Shown: one piece after another, positions 46,398 through 55,423 of the stretch
Layout: each line of letters begins with the position of its first letter
How positions within the stretch are numbered: the first letter of the stretch is position 1
NCBI GenBank assembly: GCA_048265185.1
Contig: JBLXBZ010000002.1
Span: forward strand, 685,089 to 749,088
Origin: JBLXBZ01 sp048265185
GTDB lineage: Bacteria > Pseudomonadota > Alphaproteobacteria > Rhizobiales > Stappiaceae
Reading direction: 5' to 3'
Length of the DNA: 64,000 nucleotides
Notes under the pieces: model-generated
What the model saw: the letters and a program-made list of their open reading frames with translations, nothing else
What the model was told of the DNA's origin: nothing
Database searches by the model: none
Position numbers and translations under genes: made by a program

Positions 46398-48131
46398 TTA
46401 TTTATTGGCGTCTTCCCAAGACTTGATCAGCTCGTCGTAATTAACGGTGACGGGCTTTTCTTTTTCATCAGCAATTTTGGGCTGAGGAGCGAGGTTGCCT
46501 TCTTTCTTGGCCAGTTCCACCCAATATTCCATTGGATGCTCTTCGTTGAGTTTTGGCCCAATGTCGCCTTGAACGCCTGCGCGCTCCAGACGCTGCATGA
46601 CTTTTTCCTGCTCGGCGCAAAGCGAATCCATTGCGGCTTGAGCTGTCTTGGCTCCCGAGGAAGCGTCACCAATGGCCTGCCACCACAATTGCGCCAGTTT
46701 AGGGTAATCCGGCACGTTGGTTCCGGTTGGCGACCACTGCTTGCGGGCGGGGGAGCGATAAAACTCCACCAATCCGCCAAGTTCTGGCGCGCGTTCCGTG
46801 AAGCTCTTGTCGCGGATGGTGGATTCGCGCGTGAAGGTCAGACCTTCGTGGCTCTTCTTCACATCTACGGTTTTCGAGCCGACGAACTGGGCGTAGAGCC
46901 ATGCGGCTTTGGCGCGGTCTTCGGGGGTGGACTTCATCAAGGTCCAGGAGCCAACGTCCTGATATCCAAGCTTCATGCCGTCTTTCCAGTAAACGCCATG
47001 AGGAGAAGGGGCCATGCGCCACTTCGGCGTGCCATCGTCATTGACGACGGGCAGACCTTTTTTGACTGCGTCGGCCGTGAAGGCGGTGTACCAGAAAATC
47101 TGCTGGGCGATCGCGCCTTGTGCTGGAACGGGGCCAGACTCGGAGAAGGTCATGCCGGCGGCTTCTGGCGGCGCATAGGCCTTCAGCCAGTCAAGATACT
47201 TCTCGATGGCGTAGACGGACGCCGGGCCGTTGGTGTCGCCGCCGCGGGCTACGCATGAACCAACCGGACGCGAGTCTTTGTCAACGCGAATGCCCCATTC
47301 ATCGACCGGAACCCCGTTAGGAATGCCCTTGTCGCCGTTTCCAGCCATGGAAAGCCACGCGTCGGTGAAGCGCCATCCGAGCGAAGGGTCTTTTTTACCA
47401 TAGTCCATGTGACCATAGACTTTCTGACCGTCGATCTCTCTGCCGGTGAAGAATTCGGCGATGTCTTCATAGGCTGACCAATTGACCGGAACGCCCAATT
47501 CATAACCGTATTTCGCTTTGAAGTCGGCCTTGTTCTTGGGATCGTTGAACCAATCGTACCGGAACCAGTAAAGGTTCGCGAATTGCTGGTCAGGAAGCTG
47601 GTAGAGCTTGCCGTCAGGGGCGGTGGTGAAGGACGTGCCGATATAATCGTCAAGATCGAGGCCGGGATTGGTGACGTCTTTGCCTTCATTGGCCATCCAG
47701 TCGGTGAGGTTACGCACCTGCTTATACCGCCAATGGGTGCCGATCAGGTCGGAGTCATTGACATAGGCGTCGTAGATGTTCTCGCCTGACTGCATCTGCG
47801 TTTGCAGCTTCTCCACCACGTCGCCTTCGCCGATCAGGTCATGAGTGACCTTGATGCCGGTTATGGCTGTGAAAGCCGGCGCCAATACCTTGGCTTCATA
47901 TTCATGGGTGGTGATGGTTTCTGAAACCACCTTGATTTCCATGTCCTGAAATGGCTGAGCGGCGTCAATGAACCACTGCATTTCCGCTTCCTGATCGGCG
48001 CGGGACAGGGTTGAAAGGTCGCCAATCTCCGCATCAAGGAATGAGCGGGCGGCTTCAATGTCGGCGAAGGCCGACGTTGAGGCCATCATCAGCGCGAGCG
48101 CGCCGACTGAGGTCATGAAATTACGTCGCAT
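46398..48131 (-). CDS. glpV: Glycerol/glycerol-3-phosphate ABC transporter binding protein
   Basis: 577 residues from ATG 48131, with GGGAGGA upstream. A signal peptide ends near STSAFADI. The family features of GlpV are the TLSRADQEAEMQWFIDAA opening, TTHEYEAKVLAPAF near 85 and DGKLYQLPDQQFANLYWF near 160. GlpV proteins are longer than usual sugar-binding proteins, as here. It captures glycerol or glycerol-3-phosphate for GlpPQ and GlpST. It is the last gene of the minus-strand unit glpD-glpS-glpT-glpP-glpQ-(DUF2160)-glpV. Confidence 0.93.
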   Translation of the reverse strand: MRRNFMTSVGALALMMASTSAFADIEAARSFLDAEIGDLSTLSRADQEAEMQWFIDAAQPFQDMEIKVVSETITTHEYEAKVLAPAFTAITGIKVTHDLIGEGDVVEKLQTQMQSGENIYDAYVNDSDLIGTHWRYKQVRNLTDWMANEGKDVTNPGLDLDDYIGTSFTTAPDGKLYQLPDQQFANLYWFRYDWFNDPKNKADFKAKYGYELGVPVNWSAYEDIAEFFTGREIDGQKVYGHMDYGKKDPSLGWRFTDAWLSMAGNGDKGIPNGVPVDEWGIRVDKDSRPVGSCVARGGDTNGPASVYAIEKYLDWLKAYAPPEAAGMTFSESGPVPAQGAIAQQIFWYTAFTADAVKKGLPVVNDDGTPKWRMAPSPHGVYWKDGMKLGYQDVGSWTLMKSTPEDRAKAAWLYAQFVGSKTVDVKKSHEGLTFTRESTIRDKSFTERAPELGGLVEFYRSPARKQWSPTGTNVPDYPKLAQLWWQAIGDASSGAKTAQAAMDSLCAEQEKVMQRLERAGVQGDIGPKLNEEHPMEYWVELAKKEGNLAPQPKIADEKEKPVTVNYDELIKSWEDANK

Positions 48132-48203
48132 GTATATTCCTCCCAAGGTTTACAGACGTTCCAATCCGGCGAATTCTCCCTGCCGGATCAATCTCAAAAG
48201 CGC

Positions 48204-48485
48204 TCAAACCCAGCGAAACACGCCAAAGGCGTAGACGAGGCAGAGAGCCAGAGCCCACCACAGGTTCGGACCGATAAGGCCGAGCCATGCAAGCGATATG
48301 AATGCGCTTCCAAGAAGCGAAATGAAGAGGCGGTCGCCGCGCGTGGTTTCAAAGCGCAAAATTCCAACCCGGGGGCCGCCGCCGGGGGATATGCGCTCCC
48401 AAACCGCAAGCGCGCAGATCAGCGCGAAAATCGTCAGAAAGAAGATCGCGGTGGGAACCGTCCAGGCCATCCATGAAAAATCCAT
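48204..48485 (-). CDS. DUF2160 small membrane protein of glycerol importer operon
   Basis: 93 residues from ATG 48485 (MDFSWMAWT), with GGGAGACG upstream; the open frame extends 7 codons earlier. Two hydrophobic helices lie near residues 8-30 and 55-90 with a basic loop between. The gene sits between glpQ and glpV, the glpU position in rhizobial glpSTPQUV operons. It is probably an accessory membrane protein of the importer; no molecular role is known to me. Confidence 0.88.
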   Translation of the reverse strand: MDFSWMAWTVPTAIFFLTIFALICALAVWERISPGGGPRVGILRFETTRGDRLFISLLGSAFISLAWLGLIGPNLWWALALCLVYAFGVFRWV

Positions 48486-48498
48486 GATCGCGTCTCCC

Positions 48499-49296
48499 TT
48501 ACACACGCCCGAGGGCGAAGCCCTTGGCGATGTAGTTGCGCACGAAGTAAATCACCAACGCGCCTGGAATGATGGTCAAGATGCCGGCCGCCGCCAGAAC
48601 GCCCCAGTCCATGCCGGAGGCCGAGACCGTGCGGGTCATGGTGGCGGCGATGGGCTTGGCGAAAGTGGTGGTGAGCGTGCGTGCGATCAACAATTCAACC
48701 CATGAGAACATGAAGCAGAAGAAGGCTGCGACTCCGATGCCGCTTGCGATCAGGGGCATGAAAATTTTCACGAAGAATTTGGGAAACGAATAGCCGTCGA
48801 TATAGGCGGTTTCGTCGATTTCCTTCGGAACGCCTGACATGAATCCTTCCAAAATCCAGACCGCGAGGGGAACGTTGAACAGGCAATGGGCCAGGGCGAC
48901 GGCGATATGCGTGTCAATCAGGCCGAAAGCGGAATAAAGCTGGAAGAAGGGCAGGGCGAAAACCGCGGGCGGCGCCATGCGGTTGGTCAGAAGCCAGAAG
49001 AACAGATGCTTGTCGCCAAGGAACGTATAGCGCGAGAAAGCATAGGCGGCGGGTAGGGCGACGGCTACGGAAATCCCCGTGTTGAGCACCACGTAGATGA
49101 TCGAATTTATGTAGCCGTTATACCAGCTGGGATCGGTGAAGATCACCATGTAGTTGGCGATGGTCGGGTTTTGCGGCCACAGGGTGAACGTGGAGAGAAT
49201 TTCCTGATTGGTCTTCAGGCTCATGTTGAAGAGCCAGTAGATCGGCAGCATCAGAAACAGAATGTAGAGGGTGGGTATCAGCCATTTAAGTCGCAT
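48499..49296 (-). CDS. glpQ: Glycerol/G3P ABC transporter permease
   Basis: 265 residues from ATG 49296 (MRLKWLIPTLY), with GGGGAGG upstream; an ATG 13 codons earlier is within the end of glpP. Six hydrophobic helices of the MalG type are seen. The ATPase-contact loop is ETAYIDGYSFPKFFVKIFMPL near 175-195. It pairs with GlpP. Confidence 0.92.
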   Translation of the reverse strand: MRLKWLIPTLYILFLMLPIYWLFNMSLKTNQEILSTFTLWPQNPTIANYMVIFTDPSWYNGYINSIIYVVLNTGISVAVALPAAYAFSRYTFLGDKHLFFWLLTNRMAPPAVFALPFFQLYSAFGLIDTHIAVALAHCLFNVPLAVWILEGFMSGVPKEIDETAYIDGYSFPKFFVKIFMPLIASGIGVAAFFCFMFSWVELLIARTLTTTFAKPIAATMTRTVSASGMDWGVLAAAGILTIIPGALVIYFVRNYIAKGFALGRV

Positions 49297-49297
49297 T

Positions 49298-50182
49298 TCA
49301 GGCCTCCCCGCCAGGCTGCTTCTCGGAGCCGACATTGGTCATCACCGTGTAGAAGACCCAGGACAGCAGCAGAATAATCAGAAAATAGACGATCGACATG
49401 GCCGCGGCCGGCCCAAGGTCAAATTGCCCGATGGCCATTTTCACCAGATCAATCGAGAGGAAAGTGGTCGAGTTGCCGGGGCCGCCGCCGGTCACGACGA
49501 ATGGCTCGGTGTAAATCATGAAACTGTCCATGAACCGCAGCAAAACGGCGATGAGCAAAACCCGCTGCATCTTCGGCAACTGGATATAGCGGAACACGGC
49601 CCATTTCGATGCGCCGTCGATCTTGGCGGCTTGATAATAGGCTTCGGGAATTGAAACGAGACCGGCGTAGCATAAGAGAACGACAAGGCTGGTCCAGTGC
49701 CACACGTCCATGACCACCACGGTTATCCAAGCCGAAAGCGTGTCTTGAGTGTAATTGTAATCAATGCCGAGAGCCGCCAGCGTGTGGCCCAGAAGACCGA
49801 TGTCGACACGTCCGAAAACTTGCCAGATGGTGCCGACCACATTCCACGGGATCAGCAGCGGCAGGGCCATGAACACCAGGCAGAAGGAGACGCCTAGCCC
49901 GCGTTTCGGCATGGCGAGAGCAATTATGATGCCGAGCGGAATTTCAATCGCCAGAATAATGCCGGAAAATAGGAATTGTCGCATCAAGGAGCTGTGGAAG
50001 CGCTCAGAATGCAGAACCTCTTCAAACCATGCCGTGCCGGCCCAGAAGAACTGATTATTTCCGAAAGTGTCTTGAACGGAGTAGTTGACCACGGTCATCA
50101 GAGGAATGACGGCGGAAAACCCCACGAGCAGCAATACGGGCACGACCAGAAACCAGGCCCTGTTGTTCATATTCTTGATCAT
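49298..50182 (-). CDS. glpP: Glycerol/G3P ABC transporter permease
   Basis: 294 residues with six hydrophobic helices of the MalF/UgpA type. The loop EAYYQAAKIDGASKWAVFRY near 190-210 is the EAA motif. Its end abuts glpQ with one base between them, and it follows glpT closely. It makes the inner-membrane channel together with GlpQ. Confidence 0.92.
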   Translation of the reverse strand: MIKNMNNRAWFLVVPVLLLVGFSAVIPLMTVVNYSVQDTFGNNQFFWAGTAWFEEVLHSERFHSSLMRQFLFSGIILAIEIPLGIIIALAMPKRGLGVSFCLVFMALPLLIPWNVVGTIWQVFGRVDIGLLGHTLAALGIDYNYTQDTLSAWITVVVMDVWHWTSLVVLLCYAGLVSIPEAYYQAAKIDGASKWAVFRYIQLPKMQRVLLIAVLLRFMDSFMIYTEPFVVTGGGPGNSTTFLSIDLVKMAIGQFDLGPAAAMSIVYFLIILLLSWVFYTVMTNVGSEKQPGGEA

Positions 50183-50185
50183 GGC

Positions 50186-51283
50186 TCAGCTATGGCCTCC
50201 CGCAGTTTCTGGCTCGACCAAATGGCCGCCCACGTAGAGATTGACATGGGATGGGTCAAAGGCGATCCGCGCGCCGTCAGATGGAATTTCTTCGCCTTCG
50301 GGCAGAACGGCGACGATTTCTTTATCTTCAAGACTAAACCGGGCGATCCGGAAACGGCCGACGTCCTCGACCTTGCGGATGCTGACCGGCAGGCCGGAGG
50401 GGGCTTGCGTCAGGCGAACGAATTCCGGACGCACGCCGAGCTCTACTGACGTCTGGTTGCTGAGATTGCGATATCCCGCCGGAAGATCAATCGCATGGGG
50501 CGAGATATGAGCTTTGGCTCCCTCTACCGAGCAGGGAACGACGTTCATTCCGGGCGAGCCGATGAAATAGCCGACGAATGTGTGCGCGGGGCGTTCGAAC
50601 AGTTCTTTCGGCGTGCCCATTTGCACCACTTCGCCTTCATACATGACCACTACCTTATCAGCGAAAGTCAAAGCTTCCGTTTGATCATGGGTGACGTAAA
50701 CCATGGTGAAGTCGAATTTCTTGTGTAGTTGTTTTAACTGGGAGCGTAATTGCCATTTTAGATGCGGATCGATCACCGTCAGCGGTTCGTCAAACAGGAT
50801 TGCGGCGACGTCGGAGCGCACGAGGCCTCGGCCTAGAGAAATTTTCTGTTTTGCGTCCGCCGTCAGGCCTTGCGCCTTATTGGTGAGATTGTTCTCAAGG
50901 TCGAGCATTCGCGAGATTTCACGCACGCGCTTGTCGATTTCCTTTGGGTCAACGCCGCGGTTTTTCAGCGGAAAGGCGAGGTTTTCATAAACGGTCATCG
51001 TGTCGTAGATGACGGGAAACTGGAAAACCTGAGCGATGTTGCGACGCTCTGTCGGCAGATTGGTGACGTCTTCGCCGTCGAACAGAACTTTCCCGTGGCT
51101 TGGGGTCAACAAGCCGGAAATGATGTTGAGCAATGTGGTTTTGCCGCAACCTGATGGGCCGAGCAGGGCGTAAGCGCCGCCGTCCTCCCATATGTGGTCG
51201 AGACGTTTTAGCGCAAAATCAACATCTTCCGTTGGGTTGGGAATGTATGAATGCGCGAGGTCTTTAAGGTCGATACGTGCCAT
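50186..51283 (-). CDS. glpT: Glycerol/G3P ABC transporter ATP-binding protein with altered signature
   Basis: 365 residues from ATG 51283 (MARIDLKDL). Walker A GPSGCGKTT near 42-50 and Walker B AILFDEPLTVIDP near 160 are sound, as is the switch VTHDQTE. The ABC signature is altered: where LSGGQ is expected the chain reads GLTADAKQKI. The C-terminal half is a TOBE-type regulatory domain. It forms a heterodimer with GlpS, whose signature is canonical, so one of the two ATP sites of the pair is probably weak. It is the third gene of the unit. Confidence 0.92.
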   Translation of the reverse strand: MARIDLKDLAHSYIPNPTEDVDFALKRLDHIWEDGGAYALLGPSGCGKTTLLNIISGLLTPSHGKVLFDGEDVTNLPTERRNIAQVFQFPVIYDTMTVYENLAFPLKNRGVDPKEIDKRVREISRMLDLENNLTNKAQGLTADAKQKISLGRGLVRSDVAAILFDEPLTVIDPHLKWQLRSQLKQLHKKFDFTMVYVTHDQTEALTFADKVVVMYEGEVVQMGTPKELFERPAHTFVGYFIGSPGMNVVPCSVEGAKAHISPHAIDLPAGYRNLSNQTSVELGVRPEFVRLTQAPSGLPVSIRKVEDVGRFRIARFSLEDKEIVAVLPEGEEIPSDGARIAFDPSHVNLYVGGHLVEPETAGGHS

Positions 51284-51371
51284 TGGCGTCAAACGTCCTT
51301 TCGGTCTGTTACGGCCGAATTGGCGCAATGCAAGGTCGTTGGGTGCGAGAATTTCATGTTTCCGTGCTCCC

Positions 51372-52457
51372 TCAGGCCGCTTTTAAGCTGGCGTCCACGG
51401 CCAGCGTTCCGTCGTCATTGAAGATGAAAAAGCTGTTGGGATCGAGGAACACGTCGATTTTCTCCCCAATGGGAAAATCGTGAATGCCGTGTTGCAGGCT
51501 GACCCAGCGGCCATCTGGCGTGTCAACGTGAACGAAGCTTTCCGAGCCGGTGATCTCTGTGACGGCGACGGTGGCGGGAACGGAAAACGCATCGGATCCC
51601 GGTACGGATAGATAGAGGTGGTGCGGGCGTAGCCCTATAATATAGGCGCCGTCGCTTAGGCTGTTCATGGTTGCGGGCGCCGCTACGTCGCGCCCGTCCT
51701 GCAAACGTAAGGACGCGCCTGTTTTTATCACGTTTAAAGTGTTCATCGGCGGATCTGAGAAAGTTGTGGCGGTGATCAAATCATGCGGCTTGCGATAAAC
51801 CTCCACAGTGGAGCCGAATTGGGAAACGCGGCCCTCGTGCAAGGTTGCGGTGTTGCCGCCGAGCAGCAAGGCTTCCGTCGGCTCCGTGGTGGCGTAGACG
51901 AAAATAGCGCCGGTTTTGGCGAAAATGCGCGGTAGTTCCTCGCGTAATTCCTCACGTAGCTTGTAGTCGAGGTTGGCGAGAGGTTCGTCAAGCAAGACCA
52001 GGTCCGCATCCTTGACGATGGCGCGGGCGAGGGCCGTGCGTTGCTGTTGGCCGCCGGACAGTTCCATGGGCGCGCGCTTGAGCATCGGAGTGAGGCGCAT
52101 TAATTCCGCCGCCTCGCGTACCTTGCGGTCGATCTCGTCTTTCGGCGTGCGGGCGACGCGCAGGGGCGAGGCGATATTTTCATAAACGCTGAGCGTCGGA
52201 TAATTGATGAATTGCTGATACACCATCGCGACCCGGCGTTTCTGCACGGGAACGCCGGTGACGTCACGTCCATCCATCAGAATTTGCCCTTTGGTAGGCT
52301 TGTCCAGCCCGGCCATAAGCCGCATTAGACTGGTTTTTCCTGAAAGAGTTGGACCTAGTAAAACGTTCAAAGCGCCGCGTTCCAACGTCAAATTCACGTC
52401 GCGAATATGGGTTTCGCGGCCAACAACTTTGGAAACGCCTTTCAGCGTAAGCGACAT
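51372..52457 (-). CDS. glpS: Glycerol/G3P ABC transporter ATP-binding protein
   Basis: 361 residues from ATG 52457 (MSLTLKGVS), with GGGAGGAC upstream. Walker A is GPTLSGKTS (Leu in place of the usual Gly or Ala), signature LSGGQQQR, Walker B LVLLDEPLANLD. At the switch position the His is replaced: YATTEPTE. A TOBE domain follows. With GlpT it forms an asymmetric ATPase pair. It lies 129 bases after glpD; the gap has a GTGAGA-gatt-TCTCAC palindrome at 52539-52554. Confidence 0.93.
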   Translation of the reverse strand: MSLTLKGVSKVVGRETHIRDVNLTLERGALNVLLGPTLSGKTSLMRLMAGLDKPTKGQILMDGRDVTGVPVQKRRVAMVYQQFINYPTLSVYENIASPLRVARTPKDEIDRKVREAAELMRLTPMLKRAPMELSGGQQQRTALARAIVKDADLVLLDEPLANLDYKLREELREELPRIFAKTGAIFVYATTEPTEALLLGGNTATLHEGRVSQFGSTVEVYRKPHDLITATTFSDPPMNTLNVIKTGASLRLQDGRDVAAPATMNSLSDGAYIIGLRPHHLYLSVPGSDAFSVPATVAVTEITGSESFVHVDTPDGRWVSLQHGIHDFPIGEKIDVFLDPNSFFIFNDDGTLAVDASLKAA

Positions 52458-52586
52458 ATGTCCTCCCTTTCCGCCCAAGCGCCTCATCCTCAATCCCGAA
52501 GGCGCAGAGCTGGGCTTTCGCCCTTAATATAGCAAAACGTGAGAGATTTCTCACCTCACGCATTAAGTGTTTAAATCGTCGCGTGA

Positions 52587-54095
52587 TTACGCGCCGGAAT
52601 TTATTCTCTCTTGCATCCACGCGTCCAACGCGGCCGCTTGTTCTTTGGAAAGCCTTAGTCCCAACTTGGAGCGCCGCCACAAGACGTCCGCCGCTTGTCG
52701 CGCCCATTCATTTTCCATCAGCCAAACCACCTCCGCTTCATAGAGGTCGGCTCCAAAATGACGTCCAAGGGCCTCTTGATCGTTCAAGCCGTTCAACAAA
52801 GGCCATGTATCCACGCCATAGGCGCGAAGCAGCCGATGAAGGTGAGCCTTATCTAACCAAGGATAGTCATTTTCAAGCTGTGACAGCAATTCGCCGAAGT
52901 CGGAGACGGGAAAGTCGCCGCCTGGCAAAGGAGCGTCGGCCGTCCATGATCCGCGCGTGGTGGGCAGGCGCTCGCCGAACTTTTCAAGGGCGTGTTCCGC
53001 CAAACGTCTATAGGTGGTGATTTTGCCCCCAAACACGTTCAGGAGCGGCGCCTGACCGTTCTCGTCCTCCAGCTCCAACACATAATCGCGCGTCGCGGCT
53101 TTTGCGTCCGAAGCGCCGTCGTCATAGAGAGGACGCACCCCAGAATAAGTGTATACAACGTCATTGGGCGTTACCGGTTCGCGGAAATATTCGCTCACGG
53201 CGGCGCATAGATAAGCTTTTTCTTCTTCGGTGATCTCAACTTCGGCCGGATCGTCCTTGAAATCCACGTCGGTGGTGCCGATCAAAGTGAAGTCATTCTC
53301 GTAAGGAATTGTGAAAACAATTCTCCCGTCGGAATTTTGGAAAATATAGCACCGATCATGGTCAAAAAGTTTTGGAACGACGATGTGGCTGCCTTTGACG
53401 AGGCGCACATGCGATTTTTCATTGAAGCCAAATGTTTCGCTTAGAAGGCTCGACACCCACGGGCCCGCCGCGTTGACCAGAGCGCTGGCCGTGACGTGAC
53501 GCTCGTGGCCGCTTTCAGTGTCTTTCAAGGTGACATTCCAGTGACCGTCTCGCCGGACGGCTTGCACGACCTTTGTACGGGTCAGGATTTCCGCGCCATG
53601 ATTTTTGGCGGCGCGCGCATTAAGCGCCACGAGGCGGGAATCTTGCACCCAGCAGTCGGAATATTCAAAACCTTTTGAATAAAGAGGCTTGAGAGGCTTT
53701 CCAAAAGGGCCGTCCTGCAAATCCACAGTCGTTGTGGCTGGCAGAATTTTGCGCCCGCCCAAATGATCGTAAAGCCAAAGACCAAGCCGAAGCAGCCAGG
53801 CGGGTCTTAAGCCTTTGTGGTGTGGCAAGACAAAACGCATGGGCCATATGATATGCGGCGCGGCCTTCAACAATATTTCTCGTTCAATGAGCGCTTCGCG
53901 GACAAGGCGAAATTCATAATATTCCAGATAACGAAGACCGCCGTGGATGAGTTTGGTGGAGGCGGAGGACGTCGCTCCCGCAAGGTCGTTCATTTCGGCG
54001 AGCAGGACACGCAGGCCGCGACCAGCGGCGTCGCGGGCTATACCGCAACCATTGATCCCGCCGCCGATCACCAGCAGATCGACATCCGTCGTCAT
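52587..54095 (-). CDS. glpD: Glycerol-3-phosphate dehydrogenase (FAD, aerobic)
   Basis: 502 residues, the usual GlpD length. The FAD-binding loop VIGGGINGCGIARDAAGRG is at residues 8-26, SSASTKLIHGGLRYLEYYEF near 42-61, and the C-terminal DAO_C helical domain is complete. It oxidises glycerol-3-phosphate to dihydroxyacetone phosphate at the inner membrane, passing electrons to quinone. It heads the importer operon. A GGGGAGGAC site precedes the ATG. The operator-like CGAA repeats at 54171-54207 lie about 75-110 bases upstream. No glycerol kinase gene is in the window. Confidence 0.96.
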   Translation of the reverse strand: MTTDVDLLVIGGGINGCGIARDAAGRGLRVLLAEMNDLAGATSSASTKLIHGGLRYLEYYEFRLVREALIEREILLKAAPHIIWPMRFVLPHHKGLRPAWLLRLGLWLYDHLGGRKILPATTTVDLQDGPFGKPLKPLYSKGFEYSDCWVQDSRLVALNARAAKNHGAEILTRTKVVQAVRRDGHWNVTLKDTESGHERHVTASALVNAAGPWVSSLLSETFGFNEKSHVRLVKGSHIVVPKLFDHDRCYIFQNSDGRIVFTIPYENDFTLIGTTDVDFKDDPAEVEITEEEKAYLCAAVSEYFREPVTPNDVVYTYSGVRPLYDDGASDAKAATRDYVLELEDENGQAPLLNVFGGKITTYRRLAEHALEKFGERLPTTRGSWTADAPLPGGDFPVSDFGELLSQLENDYPWLDKAHLHRLLRAYGVDTWPLLNGLNDQEALGRHFGADLYEAEVVWLMENEWARQAADVLWRRSKLGLRLSKEQAAALDAWMQERINSGA

Positions 54096-54170
54096 CTATG
54101 TCCTCCCCAATTTCGCACTGCAGTACAATTTTTCGTTATTTCTTGATGTGGGATCGTAAGTGAAAAAAAA

Positions 54171-54207
54171 CGAACGTCAAGCGAAACAAGGGCGAAGCGT
54201 GGACGAA
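54171..54207 (-). promoter_or_regulatory. Possible DeoR/GlpR-type operator upstream of glpD
   Basis: Four CGAA words (TTCG on the transcribed strand) start at 54171, 54182, 54193 and 54204, exactly 11 bases apart, so all face one side of the helix. Tandem TTTCG-like repeats are typical of DeoR-family operators such as that of GlpR. The glpR gene itself is not in the window. Confidence 0.55.
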
Positions 54208-54377
54208 AACGTGAAGGAAAAATTTTATCTCATGTAAACAGCTAGATAGATTGCCTAGAAAAATAGATGCAGGTTGTTTTTTCCGGGAAAGAGGCGCCCG
54301 GTGTTTAAACGAAACTCGAATTCAAGTTGTTTCGAAAGTGAAAAACAGACTCGCGCCGGTTCGTTCCTCATGTCGCA

Positions 54378-55259
54378 TTATGTGAAAATTTCTCGCTCGG
54401 CGCTGATGAGTTCGGCGATGAAATCGGCCACGAGTTTGATGCGGCGATGTGTGCGCGTACTTTCATGGAAGACCATCCAGTACGATCGGTTGACGGTTTT
54501 TTCAGGTAGGACGGCGACAAGCTGGGGATCGGACTTGGCGATAAAACTGTGTAAGACGCCAATGCCTGCGCCAGAACGTACGGCCTCGACTTGTCCAAGA
54601 GCGCTGGCGCATTCGAATCTGGATTGCCAGTTTCTGTCAAACTCGGAAGTGAAATGCAGCGAAGGACTGAAGATCAGGTCGTCCACATAACCAATTAGCA
54701 AGTGATCGCGTAGGGCGCTAGCCGTTGTTGGGAGGCCATGTTTCTTCAGATAATCGCGTGAGGCGTAAAGCGACAGGCTGTAGTCCACCAGTTTGCGCGC
54801 CACCAGTCTGCCATGGTCTGGCCGCTCTATTGTGATGGCGATATCCGCTTCCCGGCGAGAGAGCGAGAAGGAGCGAGGGACCGGAACCAATTGAATTTTC
54901 AATCCGGGATGCCGGGTGAGAATTGGCGTGAGGCGTGGGGCGAGAAAAGCGACGCCAAATCCATCTGGCGCGCCTATTCGCACAGTGCCGGAAACATCGA
55001 CTTCCGTTTCCGCTATTTCCGCTCTCGCGCCCAACATCTCCGCTTCGATGCGCTCGGCGTGAAGTAAAAATCGTTCGCCGGATTGGGTCAACGTGCATCC
55101 GGCGGCGCCTCGGTCGAGCAATTTTGTGTTCAGCGCCTGTTCTAGAGCGCTGAGGCGACGACCCACCGTGGCGTGGTTGAGACCAAGTCTGCGGGCGGCT
55201 GCGAGCATTTGTCCGGCCCGCGCCACCGCCAGAAAAATTTTGACGTCGTCCCAGTTCAT
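54378..55259 (-). CDS. LysR family transcriptional regulator, divergent from mmsA
   Basis: 293 residues from ATG 55259 (MNWDDVKIFLAVA); the frame is open further but the added part has no family match. The winged helix (residues about 3-60) has GLNHATVGRRLSALEQ, and the effector domain follows. MNWDD-type LysR proteins often regulate neighbouring dehydrogenase genes. It is divergent from mmsA, 164 bases apart, and is the likely regulator of it. Confidence 0.92.
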   Translation of the reverse strand: MNWDDVKIFLAVARAGQMLAAARRLGLNHATVGRRLSALEQALNTKLLDRGAAGCTLTQSGERFLLHAERIEAEMLGARAEIAETEVDVSGTVRIGAPDGFGVAFLAPRLTPILTRHPGLKIQLVPVPRSFSLSRREADIAITIERPDHGRLVARKLVDYSLSLYASRDYLKKHGLPTTASALRDHLLIGYVDDLIFSPSLHFTSEFDRNWQSRFECASALGQVEAVRSGAGIGVLHSFIAKSDPQLVAVLPEKTVNRSYWMVFHESTRTHRRIKLVADFIAELISAEREIFT

Positions 55260-55423
55260 GCAAGCAAGCCCCTTCGCGGCGTTGAATGTGTTTTCATATG
55301 CGTCATGTGCAAAAACGCACAACGGATTGGCTTTGTCGAGCGTTGCAATTCAAATTTTAAAGTGCAACGTATTCGATGAAGTCCTGTTGATGAGAATTTC
55401 ATGAATTAAAGTGGAGGAACGCG

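Noticed and set aside
46353..47258. 301-codon frame antisense to glpV
   Set aside because: Covered by a well-conserved binding-protein gene; it starts inside a terminator-like hairpin and shows no family features.
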